Shown here: one piece after another, positions 25,879 through 36,065 of the stretch | How positions within the stretch are numbered: position 1 is the first letter of the stretch | Layout of the letters: each line of letters opens with the position of its first letter | NCBI RefSeq assembly: GCF_017656495.1 | Contig: NZ_JACDNS010000003.1 | Location: forward strand, 98,669 to 162,668 | Length of the DNA stretch: 64,000 bases | Direction of reading: 5' to 3' | From: Thermococcus sp. | GTDB lineage: Archaea; Methanobacteriota_B; Thermococci; Thermococcales; Thermococcaceae | Position numbers and translations under genes: made by a program | The notes under the pieces: model-generated | Databases searched by the model: none | Told to the model about the DNA's origin: nothing | Seen by the model: only the letters and a program-made list of their open reading frames with translations

Positions 25879-27039
25879 TCAAACCCTCCTAAGGATTGTT
25901 ACGGTTATGTTTGAACCCGTTCCTCCGATGTTCTGCGTTAGTGCAATCTCTGCATCGGGCACTTGATTTGGTGCTTCTCCCCTAAGCTGTAAAGCTGCTT
26001 CAACGGTCTGATAAACTCCTGTTGCACCAACTGGATGTCCTCTCGCCTTAAGTCCACCCATTGTTTGGATTGGATAGTCACCGTCAATTGCGATCTGTCC
26101 TTCCTTAGCCAACTGTGCACCCTTACCGCGTTCAGCAGCACCTATGGCTTCCAAGCTCAAAGCAGCCATGATTGTGAATGCATCGTGAATCTCAAACAAA
26201 TCAATGTCCTTGACATCTACACCGGCCATCTTGTAGGCTCTCTCGGCTGCAACTTTAGCAGCTTTAAGCGTGAGCAAGTCCTTTCTGTTTGCCAAGTTGA
26301 TTGTATCAATTGCTCTTCCCATCCCAGCTACCTCAACCCACTTTTCTTCTGGAATTCCAAGCTCTTTTGCCTTCTCTGGGGTTGTTATGATGACGGCTGC
26401 AGCACCATCACAGACTGGAGAGGCATCAAACAGCTTGAGCGGGTCGGCTATGTATGGACTCTTAAGCACAGTCTCGACCTTTATTGGCTTCTTGAACATT
26501 GCATATGGATTCTTTGCACCATTTATGTGAGCGTTAACAGCGAATAAAGCCAAATCCTCCTCTGTATAACCATAGGTGTGCATGTAGTAGCGCATAACAA
26601 GAGCGTTTAAAGCGACAAAGCTCGCTCCATGGAATAGCTCCCACTCAGCATCAGCAGCGTAGGCTAAGTATCTTGTAGCATCGCTCGGCCAAACATCTGT
26701 CATCTTTTCTACTCCAACGACGGCAACAACGTCTTCAAGGCCGCTCATGACGGCTTTAGCACCTTCTTGAACTGCAGCTCCTCCAGAGGCACAGGCGGCC
26801 TCAATTTTTACAGCTGGAATGTGTCCCAAACCAGCCCAATCTGCAATTAAAGCTCCAAGATTTTCCTGTTCAACGAATGGCCCAGAAATCATATTTCCTA
26901 CATAGAGGGAATCAACTTTGTCAATGTTAGCGTCATCCATTGCATTCAGCAAAGCCTCAACGGCCAAATCTCTCAGGCTTGTCTTCCAGTGCTCTCCAAC
27001 GGGAGTCATGCCAACTCCAATTATCACAGCCTTTCTCAT
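25879..27039 (-). CDS. Acetoacetyl-CoA thiolase (archaeal type)
   Basis: 386 residues. Condenses two acetyl-CoA to acetoacetyl-CoA for the mevalonate pathway. Nucleophile Cys in KIEAACASGGAAV near residue 83; the catalytic loops FEIHDAFTI and GGLKARGHPVGATG are typical of archaeal thiolases lacking the bacterial type's loop domain. GAGGTGGTTGAG precedes ATG 27039; GTG 27048 is an alternative. Middle gene of the HMG-CoA synthase-thiolase-DUF35 operon, the order found across archaea. Confidence 0.95.
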   Translation of the reverse strand: MRKAVIIGVGMTPVGEHWKTSLRDLAVEALLNAMDDANIDKVDSLYVGNMISGPFVEQENLGALIADWAGLGHIPAVKIEAACASGGAAVQEGAKAVMSGLEDVVAVVGVEKMTDVWPSDATRYLAYAADAEWELFHGASFVALNALVMRYYMHTYGYTEEDLALFAVNAHINGAKNPYAMFKKPIKVETVLKSPYIADPLKLFDASPVCDGAAAVIITTPEKAKELGIPEEKWVEVAGMGRAIDTINLANRKDLLTLKAAKVAAERAYKMAGVDVKDIDLFEIHDAFTIMAALSLEAIGAAERGKGAQLAKEGQIAIDGDYPIQTMGGLKARGHPVGATGVYQTVEAALQLRGEAPNQVPDAEIALTQNIGGTGSNITVTILRRV

Positions 27040-27049
27040 CTCAACCACC

Positions 27050-28102
27050 TCACATAATGAGCTTTCCTCTGTGCTTCACGTACAGTGCATAGTCAATGTA
27101 CTTCTTCCTGTTTATGTAGTCCCATGTCTTCGGTGCCAAGTCTCTCTTTTCCTCAATTGCATCTTGCACGACTAAGCTGAAAGCGTCACTTCCTGCTCCA
27201 GAACCGAATGAAACCCAAAGGATTCTCTCGCCTGGCTTTGCTATGTCTAAAACAGCAGAAACTCCAACTAAAGTTGCACCGCTGTATGTGTTGCCTATCA
27301 CTCCGCTGAGAAGACCCGGTTTAACCTTCTCAACCGGAATGCCCAAAATCTTGGCTACCGTGAGTGGGAACTTGACGTTTGGCTGATGGAAAACAGCATA
27401 GTCGAAATCGTTGACTGTTAAGCCGAGTTCTTCCATTAATCCTTTGGCGGCGTTTATTATGTGATGGAAGTAAGCTGGCTCTCCAGTAAATCTGTTTCCG
27501 TGTCTCGGGTAGTGCTCATGCTGTCTCCTCCAGAAGTCTGGGGTGTCTGTAACGTAGGAGTAGCTTCCCTCAAAGTACGCTAAAGTTTCTGAGCTCTTCT
27601 CTCCGACGATATAGGCTGCTCCTCCAGCAGCTGCCGTGAATTCAAGATGGTCACCTGGTCTTCCCTGAGCAGTATCTGCTCCAATGGCCATTGCATACTC
27701 GGCCATTCCAGAGCCGACAAAACCTATTGCTGCTTGCAATGCTTCAGTTCCAGCTTTACATGCAAATTCAAAATCAGCAGCGTCTAAATCTGGAGTTGCT
27801 CCAATTGCTTCAGCGATAACAGTTGCAGAAGGCTTTACTGCATAGGGTTTTGATTCAGAACCAAACCAGATTGCCCTAATGAGCTTGGGGTCAATTTTAG
27901 CCCTCTTTAAAGCATTCCTCGCAGCCTCAATTCCTATTGTGAGGGCATCTTCATCAAGATTGTTCACAGCCTTTTCTTCGATTGGAAATCCATTTACTCC
28001 CCACACCCTGCCGATTTCGGCGTTTTTTATTCTGAACATTGGTACATAAGCACCGTACCCCACAATACCGACATCTTTGATTGGTTTCAGCAGTTTTCTC
28101 AT
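27050..28102 (-). CDS. mvaS: Hydroxymethylglutaryl-CoA synthase
   Basis: 350 residues. Adds acetyl-CoA to acetoacetyl-CoA to give HMG-CoA for isoprenoid (archaeal lipid) synthesis. Thiolase fold: catalytic Glu in the [17 protein letters not shown] region, Cys in [12 protein letters not shown] near residue 114, and [12 protein letters not shown] with the active-site histidine near 235. GGTGATGCC precedes ATG 28102. A TATA box CTTTTATAAGG (minus strand, about 28157-28167) drives the operon. Ends 10 bp before the thiolase. Confidence 0.96.
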   Translation of the reverse strand: MRKLLKPIKDVGIVGYGAYVPMFRIKNAEIGRVWGVNGFPIEEKAVNNLDEDALTIGIEAARNALKRAKIDPKLIRAIWFGSESKPYAVKPSATVIAEAIGATPDLDAADFEFACKAGTEALQAAIGFVGSGMAEYAMAIGADTAQGRPGDHLEFTAAAGGAAYIVGEKSSETLAYFEGSYSYVTDTPDFWRRQHEHYPRHGNRFTGEPAYFHHIINAAKGLMEELGLTVNDFDYAVFHQPNVKFPLTVAKILGIPVEKVKPGLLSGVIGNTYSGATLVGVSAVLDIAKPGERILWVSFGSGAGSDAFSLVVQDAIEEKRDLAPKTWDYINRKKYIDYALYVKHRGKLIM

Positions 28103-28257
28103 TGGCATCACCTGTAAAAAGCGTTGAACTTGATGTTCTTTGGGAAATAGCTTAACCCCCTTATAAAAGTCTTTCGGTGAAAGGTCAATTATTTTTCGTC
28201 AATTAGCGATAGGAAGTGATATATACCACTATGAATAGTTAAGAGTAGGTGATTTTT

Positions 28258-28926
28258 GTGAAATATGAAATAAAACATAGGCCAAGTTTTAGTTTAGTTG
28301 AGGTTGAACTGGAGAAAGGGGAGGCACTACAGGCAGAGTCCGGTGCTATGGTTTTTATGAGTTCAAACATTAAAATGGAAACGAAGGCAAAAGGTGGAAT
28401 TTTTGGAGCACTCAAGAGGTCTCTTTTAGCCGGAGAAAGCTTTTTTATAAACACATTTAAAGCTGAAGGAGGAACTGGAAAAATAGGACTTGCTCCTCCT
28501 TATCCTGGAGACATTGAAGCTTTTGAGATTGATGGAACACTATATGCTCAAAGTGGAGCATTTTTGGCAAGTTCGGCGGATATAACCATAGACACAAAAT
28601 GGGGAGGGGCAAAGACATTTTTCGCCAGAGAGGGGCTGTTCCTCCTGAAAATGAGTGGGAGAGGGGTAGTATTCCTCTCAAGCTACGGTGCAATCCAAAA
28701 AGTTGAGTTAAACAATGAGCATTTTATATTAGACACAGGGCATTTAGTTGCATTCAGCGAGGGATTAGACTTCAAAGTGAGGAGAGTTGGTGGGTTAAAG
28801 AGCACTCTCTTGAGTGGGGAGGGTCTAGTGGCAGAGTTCTATGGAAGTGGGGTCCTTTATATTCAAACAAGAAGCTTGGATAGCTTTTTAAGTTGGATTA
28901 TTCCCCATCTACCATCAAAAGACTAA
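28258..28926 (+). CDS. AIM24/TIGR00266-family protein
   Basis: 222 residues of beta-rich AIM24 (DUF124) family: GEALQAESGAMVFMSSNIKMETKAKGG at the start, LAPPYPGDIEAFEI in the middle, and a repeated GA(F/L)LAS motif. These trimers of unknown function may bind lipids or act in stress. A GTG start at 28258 is chosen: GGTGAT sits just before it, and the TATA GATATATAC at 28218-28226 gives initiation near 28247. Long acidic N-terminal extensions are not needed. Monocistronic, divergent from mvaS. Confidence 0.85.
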   Translation: MKYEIKHRPSFSLVEVELEKGEALQAESGAMVFMSSNIKMETKAKGGIFGALKRSLLAGESFFINTFKAEGGTGKIGLAPPYPGDIEAFEIDGTLYAQSGAFLASSADITIDTKWGGAKTFFAREGLFLLKMSGRGVVFLSSYGAIQKVELNNEHFILDTGHLVAFSEGLDFKVRRVGGLKSTLLSGEGLVAEFYGSGVLYIQTRSLDSFLSWIIPHLPSKD

Positions 28927-28966
28927 AACACTTTTTCTTTTAACCTTTTAATAAGAAAAAAGAAGA

Positions 28967-29383
28967 TCAAGCTTTCTCCACCTCAACACAAACAGGAGTT
29001 TCCTTCATTATGTTGTCCCCTATTGGACATCTCTCTTCAACTTTGGCAATCCACTCTTTGAGCTTCTCCTCTTCGACGTCTCCTTGAACCTTGACTTTGA
29101 CTTTAATCTCCTTATATCCCGCTCTATCTTCAACGTTTTTGCCCATGAGTTTGTCTGTGTTGAGCTTGCCACTTATCTCTACAATAATTTTTTCTATGCC
29201 GAGGTTCATTTCTTTGGCAACTAAAAATCCAACTATATTTATACAGCCTGCTAATGCGGCGAGAATGTATTCGAGCGGACTTGACTCTTCTTTGTCCACA
29301 ATATACTCGGTTTTCTTTCCTTTAACTATCATCCTTGTTGGAGAAACGCTTTCACCTGTAACAGAAACCTTAATTGTAGGCAT
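28967..29383 (-). CDS. OsmC-family peroxide-handling protein
   Basis: 138 residues. Two catalytic cysteines appear in the usual contexts: LAALAGCINIVGF near residue 47 and EERCPIGDNI near 120, plus PLEYILAA before the first. OsmC/Ohr proteins reduce organic peroxides with thiols. GGTGATGTCC precedes ATG 29383. It stands alone with a 248-bp AT-rich gap before nop5 on the other side; no further structure is clear in that gap beyond the nop5 promoter (CTTTTATATCCC near 29591). Confidence 0.9.
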   Translation of the reverse strand: MPTIKVSVTGESVSPTRMIVKGKKTEYIVDKEESSPLEYILAALAGCINIVGFLVAKEMNLGIEKIIVEISGKLNTDKLMGKNVEDRAGYKEIKVKVKVQGDVEEEKLKEWIAKVEERCPIGDNIMKETPVCVEVEKA

Positions 29384-29631
29384 GGACATCACCATTTACA
29401 AATAGAAAGCTTAGATATAAAAAGACTTTTTCAACCTTTGGTTCTCCATATTTAGTTTATTTAAATTTTTGAGTAGTTTAATTTAAATTATTGGAGGAGT
29501 TTACGTACAAAGTTAAATGATGAACTTAAATCAAAAACCTTTTAGTTACTTCTCATTGCCTCAACACTAATCAGGTTTAAAAGCTCAATCCTTTTATATC
29601 CCTTTAGCAAAATGATAGAAAGGTGATGCTG

Positions 29632-30873
29632 ATGAAAGCTTACATAAGCGAAAACGTTCAGGGAATTTATGCCTTCGATGAGAGCGGCAACTTAATTGCC
29701 AAGAGAGAGTACAGAGAAAAGCCCGAGATAGCTTTGGATAAACTCTTATCTGGTGAGATTACTGATGATCTGATAGCATTTCTCGAAGAGCTCAAAGAGA
29801 AAGGTTATGATGAGTTCGTTTTTGAGCATCCAGATTTAAGCAGAAAAGCAAAAGAACTTGGCTTTAATGCAGATGCGGAATTCCCAAATTTGGCTGGAGA
29901 AATACTCAGAGAGAAGCCAGAACAATTCCTTGGTAAGGAGTGGTTTGAGCGTTATTATTCTGTTGGCGTGGCTTTGACTCGTTTAAGGATTCAGGAGCAG
30001 AGCGGTGCAAGGGATAAGATGGTGATTCAGGCAATTGAAGCTTTGGATGACATTGATAAGGTCATAAACCTGCTCGTCTCAAGACTTAGGGAGTGGTACT
30101 CACTTCACTTCCCAGAGCTTGATGAGATTTTACCAAAGCATCCACAGTATGTTACATTTGTTAAGAACATAGGGCATAGGGAAAATGTAACTAAAGAGAA
30201 CCTTGAAAAGCTTGGCTTCAGTGAAGGTAAAATTGAGAGAATTCTCAAGGCTAAAGAAAAGACCATGGGTGCATGGATGGATGAAAAGGACATCAAGATA
30301 ATCCAAGATTTTGCTAAAGAAATTGATGACCTCTACAAGCTTAGGGAAGAGATTGAGGACTACATTGACAGGGCAATGGATGACGTTGCACCAAACCTCA
30401 AAGGCCTCGTTGGTGCAAAGCTTGCCGCTCGTTTAATAAGCTTGGCTGGCGGGCTGAAAGAGCTGGCAATGATGCCATCATCAACAATTCAAGTCCTTGG
30501 TGCTGAAAAAGCCCTCTTCAGGCACTTAAGGACTGGTGCTAAGCCACCAAAGCACGGTGTTATCTACCAGTACCCAGCAATCAACAAGTCTCCATGGTGG
30601 CAGCGTGGAAAGATTGCAAGAGCATTGGCTGGTAAGTTAGCTATCGCCGCTCGTGTGGACTACTTCTCGGGTGAGTACATAGCTGAGGAGCTGAAGAAAG
30701 AGCTTGAGGCAAGAATCAAGGAAATTAAAGAGAAGTATCCGAACCCACCAAAGAGGAAGGAGAAGCCGAAGAAGAAAAAGAAGGAGAAGTTCAAGAAGGG
30801 CAAGAAGTTCAAAGGGAAGGAAAAAGGAAAGAAGTTCAAAGGCGGAAAAGAGAAGGGTAGAAGAAGGAGGTGA
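29632..30873 (+). CDS. nop5: Nop5 (Nop56/58), C/D box sRNP core protein
   Basis: 413 residues. N-terminal fibrillarin-binding domain, long coiled-coil (residues about 115-240) and the NOP domain with NLKGLVGAKLAARLISLAGGL and MMPSSTIQVLGAEKALFRHL, then GAKPPKHGVIYQYP. The last 50 residues are an unusually pure Lys/Arg/Gly tail (KKKKKEKFKKGKKFKG...). It bridges L7Ae-bound guide RNAs and fibrillarin for 2'-O-methylation of rRNA and tRNA. GGTGATGCTG precedes ATG 29632; fibrillarin follows after 5 bp in one operon. Confidence 0.97.
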   Translation: MKAYISENVQGIYAFDESGNLIAKREYREKPEIALDKLLSGEITDDLIAFLEELKEKGYDEFVFEHPDLSRKAKELGFNADAEFPNLAGEILREKPEQFLGKEWFERYYSVGVALTRLRIQEQSGARDKMVIQAIEALDDIDKVINLLVSRLREWYSLHFPELDEILPKHPQYVTFVKNIGHRENVTKENLEKLGFSEGKIERILKAKEKTMGAWMDEKDIKIIQDFAKEIDDLYKLREEIEDYIDRAMDDVAPNLKGLVGAKLAARLISLAGGLKELAMMPSSTIQVLGAEKALFRHLRTGAKPPKHGVIYQYPAINKSPWWQRGKIARALAGKLAIAARVDYFSGEYIAEELKKELEARIKEIKEKYPNPPKRKEKPKKKKKEKFKKGKKFKGKEKGKKFKGGKEKGRRRR

Positions 30874-30878
30874 GATAG

Positions 30879-31559
30879 ATGAAGATTAAAAAGCACAAAT
30901 TCCCTGGCGTTTATATATTCATTGATGAGGATGGAAGCGAGAAAATTGCAACTAAGAATTTAGTTCCAGGACAGAAAGTTTATGGCGAGAGGATAGTTAA
31001 ATGGGAAGGGGAAGAATACAGAATTTGGAATCCAAGGAGGTCAAAGCTTGCTGCTGCAATAATGAATGGTCTCAAAAACTTCCCAATTAAGCCCGGAATG
31101 AGCGTCTTATATTTGGGAATTGCAAGTGGTACAACTGCTTCTCATGTGAGTGACATCATTGGATGGGAAGGCAAAATTTTCGGTATTGAGTTCTCACCAA
31201 GGGTTCTGAGAGAATTAGTCCCAATTGTTGAAGAGAGAAGGAACATAATTCCAATCCTTGGAGATGCCACGAAGCCCGAAGAATACAGAGCGTTGGTTAC
31301 GAAGGTTGATGTAATATTTGAGGACGTTGCCCAGCCAACTCAGGCAAAAATCTTGATTGACAATGCAAAGGCTTACCTCAAGAGCGGCGGGTATGGAATG
31401 ATTGCTGTTAAAAGCAGGAGTATTGACGTTACAAAGGAACCAGAAGAAGTTTTCAAGATGGTTGAAAAAGAGCTAAGCGAATACTTTGAGATTGTTGAGC
31501 GCATTTCTTTGGAGCCATACGAAAAAGACCACGCACTCTTTGTAGTCAGAAAGCCTTGA
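30879..31559 (+). CDS. flpA: Fibrillarin-like rRNA/tRNA 2'-O-methyltransferase
   Basis: 226 residues. SAM-binding Rossmann fold: [16 protein letters not shown] near residue 77, [14 protein letters not shown] (motif II) near 103, and [16 protein letters not shown] near 146 with the active-site Asp; [15 protein letters not shown] follows. It is the catalytic subunit of the C/D box sRNP. AAGGAGGTGAGATAG leads into ATG 30879 across the nop5 stop, so translation is coupled. Confidence 0.97.
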   Translation: MKIKKHKFPGVYIFIDEDGSEKIATKNLVPGQKVYGERIVKWEGEEYRIWNPRRSKLAAAIMNGLKNFPIKPGMSVLYLGIASGTTASHVSDIIGWEGKIFGIEFSPRVLRELVPIVEERRNIIPILGDATKPEEYRALVTKVDVIFEDVAQPTQAKILIDNAKAYLKSGGYGMIAVKSRSIDVTKEPEEVFKMVEKELSEYFEIVERISLEPYEKDHALFVVRKP

Positions 31560-31580
31560 TTTTTCTTTTCTTTTTATTCT
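31560..31580. terminator. T-rich end of the nop5-flpA operon
   Basis: TTTTTCTTTTCTTTTTATT right after the flpA stop is a strong archaeal terminator; the opposite strand gene ends at 31616. Confidence 0.55.
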
Positions 31581-31615
31581 TGATCAACTGACATAAAAAA
31601 GGAAAATAAACAACA

Positions 31616-32596
<981 letters not shown>

Positions 32597-32630
32597 CTAT
32601 TTTTGTTAAGGCTTATTTTTCTCATGGGGC

Positions 32631-32638
32631 TTTATATA
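32631..32638 (-). promoter_or_regulatory. TATA box of the R15P isomerase gene
   Basis: On the minus strand AGTATATAAAG; initiation near 32607 leaves a leader of about 22 bases. Confidence 0.6.
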
Positions 32639-32782
32639 CTTCACCCTTTCATCATTGTTCCATTGCATTTGCACTTTCCTCACTCTTTCTGTGCATTGAT
32701 GTTCGTAGCGGGACTTTGATGTACTTAAAATAATGACGAACTTTTTCTTTACAAACATAAAGGGTACTCACGACCAATGCCG

Positions 32783-32797
32783 AAAGCTTTATATTTA
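32783..32797 (+). promoter_or_regulatory. Promoter of the 32.9-kb aminotransferase gene
   Basis: AAAGCTTTATATTTA is a consensus Thermococcales element. Initiation near 32818 leaves a leader of more than 50 bases, longer than most here, holding a small upstream frame (32829-32873). Confidence 0.65.
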
Positions 32798-32874
32798 ATC
32801 GTCACAAAGTTTTCCATGTATAAAATTGATGATGTGTTCAAACTTGTGCATCACAAAAAATTGGGGGTTATAGT

Positions 32875-34122
32875 ATGGAAGAGGTGCTTCAAAAAAGGTT
32901 AGAATCCAAGACATTAGATTATGAGAGTTATTTCTCGGAAAAAGCTTTACAAATGAAGGCATCCGAAATTAGAGAACTTTTAAAGCTTGTTGAGACTTCT
33001 GATGTAATTTCAATGGCGGGAGGATTGCCAAATCCTGCAACATTCCCAAAAGAGGAAATTAAGCAAATTACCCAAGAGGTCATTGAGGAGCATGCTGATA
33101 AGGCGTTACAATACGGGACAACAAAGGGATTCACACCATTGAGGCTTAAAATTGCAGAATGGCTGAGAGACAGATATGGAATTCCAATTTCAAAAGTTGA
33201 CATTATGATTGTCTCTGGCTCACAGCAGGCCTTAGACTTAATGGGGAGGACATTCATCAATCCAGGTGATTTAGTAGTAGTAGAAGCGCCAACTTATCTG
33301 GCAGCACTGAATGCATTTAGGTACTATGATCCAAGGTTTATTCAGATTCCTCTTGACGATGAGGGAATGAGGGTCGATCTTCTCGAGGAGAAGCTTAAAG
33401 AGCTCAAAGCAGAGGGTAAGAAGGTTAAGTTCGTGTATACAGTACCAACCTTCCAGAACCCAGCAGGTGTAACAATGAGCGAAGAGAGGAGAAAATACCT
33501 TGTAGAGCTTGCAAATGAATATGACTTCTTAGTTATTGAAGATGATCCATATGGTGAGCTTCGCTATTCAGGGAAGCCAGTTCCACCAATAAAGAAGTTC
33601 GATACTGAGGGAAGAGTATTCTACTTTGGAACATTCTCAAAGATTCTTGCTCCAGGATTTAGACTCGGTTGGATAGCTGGAGAGCCACACTTCATAAGGA
33701 AGATTGAGATTGCCAAGCAAGCAGTTGATCTCTGTACGAATTCATTTGGTCAGGTTATTGCATGGAAGTTCCTTGAAAAAGGACTCTTGGAGAAGCACAT
33801 ACCAAAGATAATCGAGTTCTACAAGCCAAAGAGGGATGCAATGCTTGATGCCCTTGAGGATTACATGCCAGAAGGCGTTAAGTGGACAAAGCCAGAGGGT
33901 GGTATGTTTGTCTGGGCAACGGTTCCAGAGAGCATTGACACAAAGAAGATGCTTGAAAAGGCTGTATCAAAGGGCGTCGCCTACGTGCCTGGAGAGGCAT
34001 TCTTTGCATACAGAGATGTCAAGAACACAATGCGTTTGAACTTTACATATGTTGATGAGGAGAAGATTAAGATTGGAATCCAAAAGCTCGCCGAGACAAT
34101 TAAAGAAGAGCTTGGCATGTGA
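32875..34122 (+). CDS. PLP-dependent aminotransferase (aromatic/2-aminoadipate LysN-like group)
   Basis: 415 residues, fold type I, MocR/KAT-II-like subgroup: ISMAGGLPNPATFP near residue 42, YGTTKGFTPLRLKIA near 77, VSGSQQALDLMGR, the PLP-binding DDPYGELRY near 222 and the Schiff-base Lys in FGTFSKILAPGFRLGW near 259. It moves amino groups between aromatic, branched or 2-aminoadipate substrates and 2-oxoglutarate; Pyrococcus relatives are annotated as multifunctional or kynurenine aminotransferase. It can feed aryl pyruvates to IorAB. TTGGGGG precedes ATG 32875. Confidence 0.9.
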   Translation: MEEVLQKRLESKTLDYESYFSEKALQMKASEIRELLKLVETSDVISMAGGLPNPATFPKEEIKQITQEVIEEHADKALQYGTTKGFTPLRLKIAEWLRDRYGIPISKVDIMIVSGSQQALDLMGRTFINPGDLVVVEAPTYLAALNAFRYYDPRFIQIPLDDEGMRVDLLEEKLKELKAEGKKVKFVYTVPTFQNPAGVTMSEERRKYLVELANEYDFLVIEDDPYGELRYSGKPVPPIKKFDTEGRVFYFGTFSKILAPGFRLGWIAGEPHFIRKIEIAKQAVDLCTNSFGQVIAWKFLEKGLLEKHIPKIIEFYKPKRDAMLDALEDYMPEGVKWTKPEGGMFVWATVPESIDTKKMLEKAVSKGVAYVPGEAFFAYRDVKNTMRLNFTYVDEEKIKIGIQKLAETIKEELGM

Positions 34123-34218
34123 ACTCTTCCCCTTTATTCTTGCTTTTAATTTCAGCTTTTTACAAGTGTTTATTGATGTTTTAGTGGGGGTTCATGCTTT
34201 TAAATTAAATTTCTGAGA

Positions 34219-34290
34219 ATGGATGGGGGTAATAACCCGCCCAAGTTCATCGACTCCGCCTTCGGCGGTACTCCCTGGGCATTAAAGAAT
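34219..34290 (-). other. GC-rich structured intergenic element, possible ncRNA or transposon-end remnant
   Basis: A GC-rich island in an AT-rich 212-bp gap between two convergent genes. On the minus strand it can form CCGCC-GAA-GGCGG, an enclosing GCCCA/TGGGC pairing and then GGGT-TATT-ACCC. Read as protein in one minus-strand frame it gives ...AESMNLGGLLPPSI before a stop, which resembles the tail of IS200/IS605 TnpB proteins in this order as far as I remember, so it could be the 3' end of a lost element or its omega-RNA. A GC-rich ncRNA of the kind found by base composition in hyperthermophiles is the alternative. Confidence 0.4.
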
Positions 34291-34334
34291 TAGCTTTTGA
34301 AGTTTAATAAGGTTTTGATAGTAAGAATTAAAAA

Positions 34335-35306
34335 TCACAGCCTCTCCAAGAGAGAGGCAATCATAAACGGTAGTAAAACAGTTGCATCGCCCTCAACGGT
34401 AACGTATCTTGCATTTTCTCTTACTTTGCCCCAAGATATGGCTTCTCTCATCCTTGCACCGCTCAATGAGCCATCCCATTCAACTGCTGTCGTTATATAG
34501 ACGGCATAGTCAAGGCCTTCTTTCCAAAACTGATTCCACCATATTGTGTGGTGCTTTGAAATTCCTCCACCAATCATCAAAGCGCCACTCTTTTTGTTGT
34601 TTGAAGCCAATGATGCCATTATCTCATCCAATTTTGTCTCATCTCTGAAAACATCAATGATAAAGTCATCTTTATCCTGCATAAACAGCCAGAGCTGGTA
34701 GCCAACTGCTCCATCAGTAATGCCGGGAATGAAAACTGGAATTTGATTCTTATATGCCCAGTAAGTGAAGCTGTTCTCTTTGCCTTCTTCATTTTCTAAG
34801 CGTTTTCCAATTTCCCACACAAGCTCATATGTTGCCAGTCTCCTCTTGCCTGAATCATAAATATCTTGAAAGATTCCTTGCAATTTTTCCTCAACAATCC
34901 AGTAGCTGTCGTTGGGCACTAAGAGGTTTCCTAATCGATTTATTTCCTGCTTATGGAGTTCTCTATCATCCATCAGAAAGCTTCCGTGATAATAAGGCTT
35001 CCAGAGCCTTGCTAGGTCGTGATCTAAAGTTCCACAGGTGGTAATTACAGCATCGAAGAGTTTATTTTTAATTAAATCTACAATTATTCCTCTCGTTCCT
35101 GTTGCCATTATGCATGCTGGAAAGCTTAAAAACTTAAATGTATCCTTATCTTTTATCATCTTCTCCAGAATGTCAACTGCTACTGCAAACTTCTTTGCAA
35201 CGAAGCCACCGCTCTCGAAGAGCTGTCTCGTTATTTTATCTGCAGTCATACCTCTCTCCAGGTTTATATCCTTCACGACTTTTTGCTCTTCTAAGTTGAT
35301 TTTCAT
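34335..35306 (-). CDS. dys: Deoxyhypusine synthase
   Basis: 323 residues. Transfers the aminobutyl group of spermidine to a lysine of aIF5A using NAD. The family's Rossmann-like core and catalytic lysine motif GGGISKHHTIWWNQFW near residue 268 are intact; TCGTLDHDLARLW and PGITDGAVGYQLW are further landmarks. GAGGTGATGATC precedes ATG 35306; longer in-frame extensions are rejected. Complements the diphthamide enzyme elsewhere in the window as another translation-factor modifier. Confidence 0.95.
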   Translation of the reverse strand: MKINLEEQKVVKDINLERGMTADKITRQLFESGGFVAKKFAVAVDILEKMIKDKDTFKFLSFPACIMATGTRGIIVDLIKNKLFDAVITTCGTLDHDLARLWKPYYHGSFLMDDRELHKQEINRLGNLLVPNDSYWIVEEKLQGIFQDIYDSGKRRLATYELVWEIGKRLENEEGKENSFTYWAYKNQIPVFIPGITDGAVGYQLWLFMQDKDDFIIDVFRDETKLDEIMASLASNNKKSGALMIGGGISKHHTIWWNQFWKEGLDYAVYITTAVEWDGSLSGARMREAISWGKVRENARYVTVEGDATVLLPFMIASLLERL

Positions 35307-35361
35307 GATCATCACCTCTATACAAGACTTAGATAAAAAGAAAAGGAGCGAGCTTAAAAAG

Positions 35362-36063
35362 TTAGTCCTCAGGATTAGCCGGTTTGAATATGAGCTCTTT
35401 TCCAAAAAGTGTGTAGTACCATTTTTTGAGATTGTACTCTAAAAATATCGTTCGTATTAAGGTCATGTATCTTTTTATGTCTCTATTATGAATTTCAATG
35501 CCCAAGTGAGCAACATTAAATGCGAAGCTGTTCACAATTTCAACGACACTCTGAGGAAATACCTTAACATTGAGAGTCATTATCACATTGTTGTTTCTTT
35601 TTCGTCCAATTGCTGAAACAAGCGCTGGAAAAATATCTATGAGCTCTTCTTTTCCAACCCGAATTCCGTAGAAGTCAAGGCCTAAGATTAGAAACAGCGC
35701 TTTTCCTTGTATCCTCGAAGCTATCTCTAAAATCCTTCCAACAATTATATCGTGGTGGGTACTCTTTATCACATCATGAGGGTTGCTTTCTGCAATCTCC
35801 AGCACAGGATTTACGGAAACTAGGTGTATGTTGCTGAAAGTTTTGTGAATCTCCTCATGGGACAAGGTGTTTTCAAGATACCTCCTTAGAGCTAAATATG
35901 CGTCATGAAAGGATATTACAAGGAAATTTTGATATTCTGGTCTAAGTTTTGCTATTAAGTGATACAGTATAATCTCAACTTCGCTTCCAATTTCGTATTC
36001 AATAAGTGTTGGGCTTATCCTCTTAGAAGACTCTTCTAAAATCTCCAACGGATTGGCATTCAT
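35362..36063 (-). CDS. Degenerate KaiC/RecA-like protein without Walker A
   Basis: 233 residues. Its secondary-structure pattern and end (AHLGIEIHNRDIKRYMTLIRTIFLEYN) are those of a KaiC-type P-loop domain, with ALFLILGLDFYGI at the Walker B position, but no GxxxxGK(S/T) motif exists: the first strand runs straight into FLVISFHDAY. It is likely an inactive partner or adaptor for the active two-domain KaiC protein encoded upstream in the same operon. The family is not named by me. Confidence 0.65.
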   Translation of the reverse strand: MNANPLEILEESSKRISPTLIEYEIGSEVEIILYHLIAKLRPEYQNFLVISFHDAYLALRRYLENTLSHEEIHKTFSNIHLVSVNPVLEIAESNPHDVIKSTHHDIIVGRILEIASRIQGKALFLILGLDFYGIRVGKEELIDIFPALVSAIGRKRNNNVIMTLNVKVFPQSVVEIVNSFAFNVAHLGIEIHNRDIKRYMTLIRTIFLEYNLKKWYYTLFGKELIFKPANPED

Positions 36064-36065
36064 CT

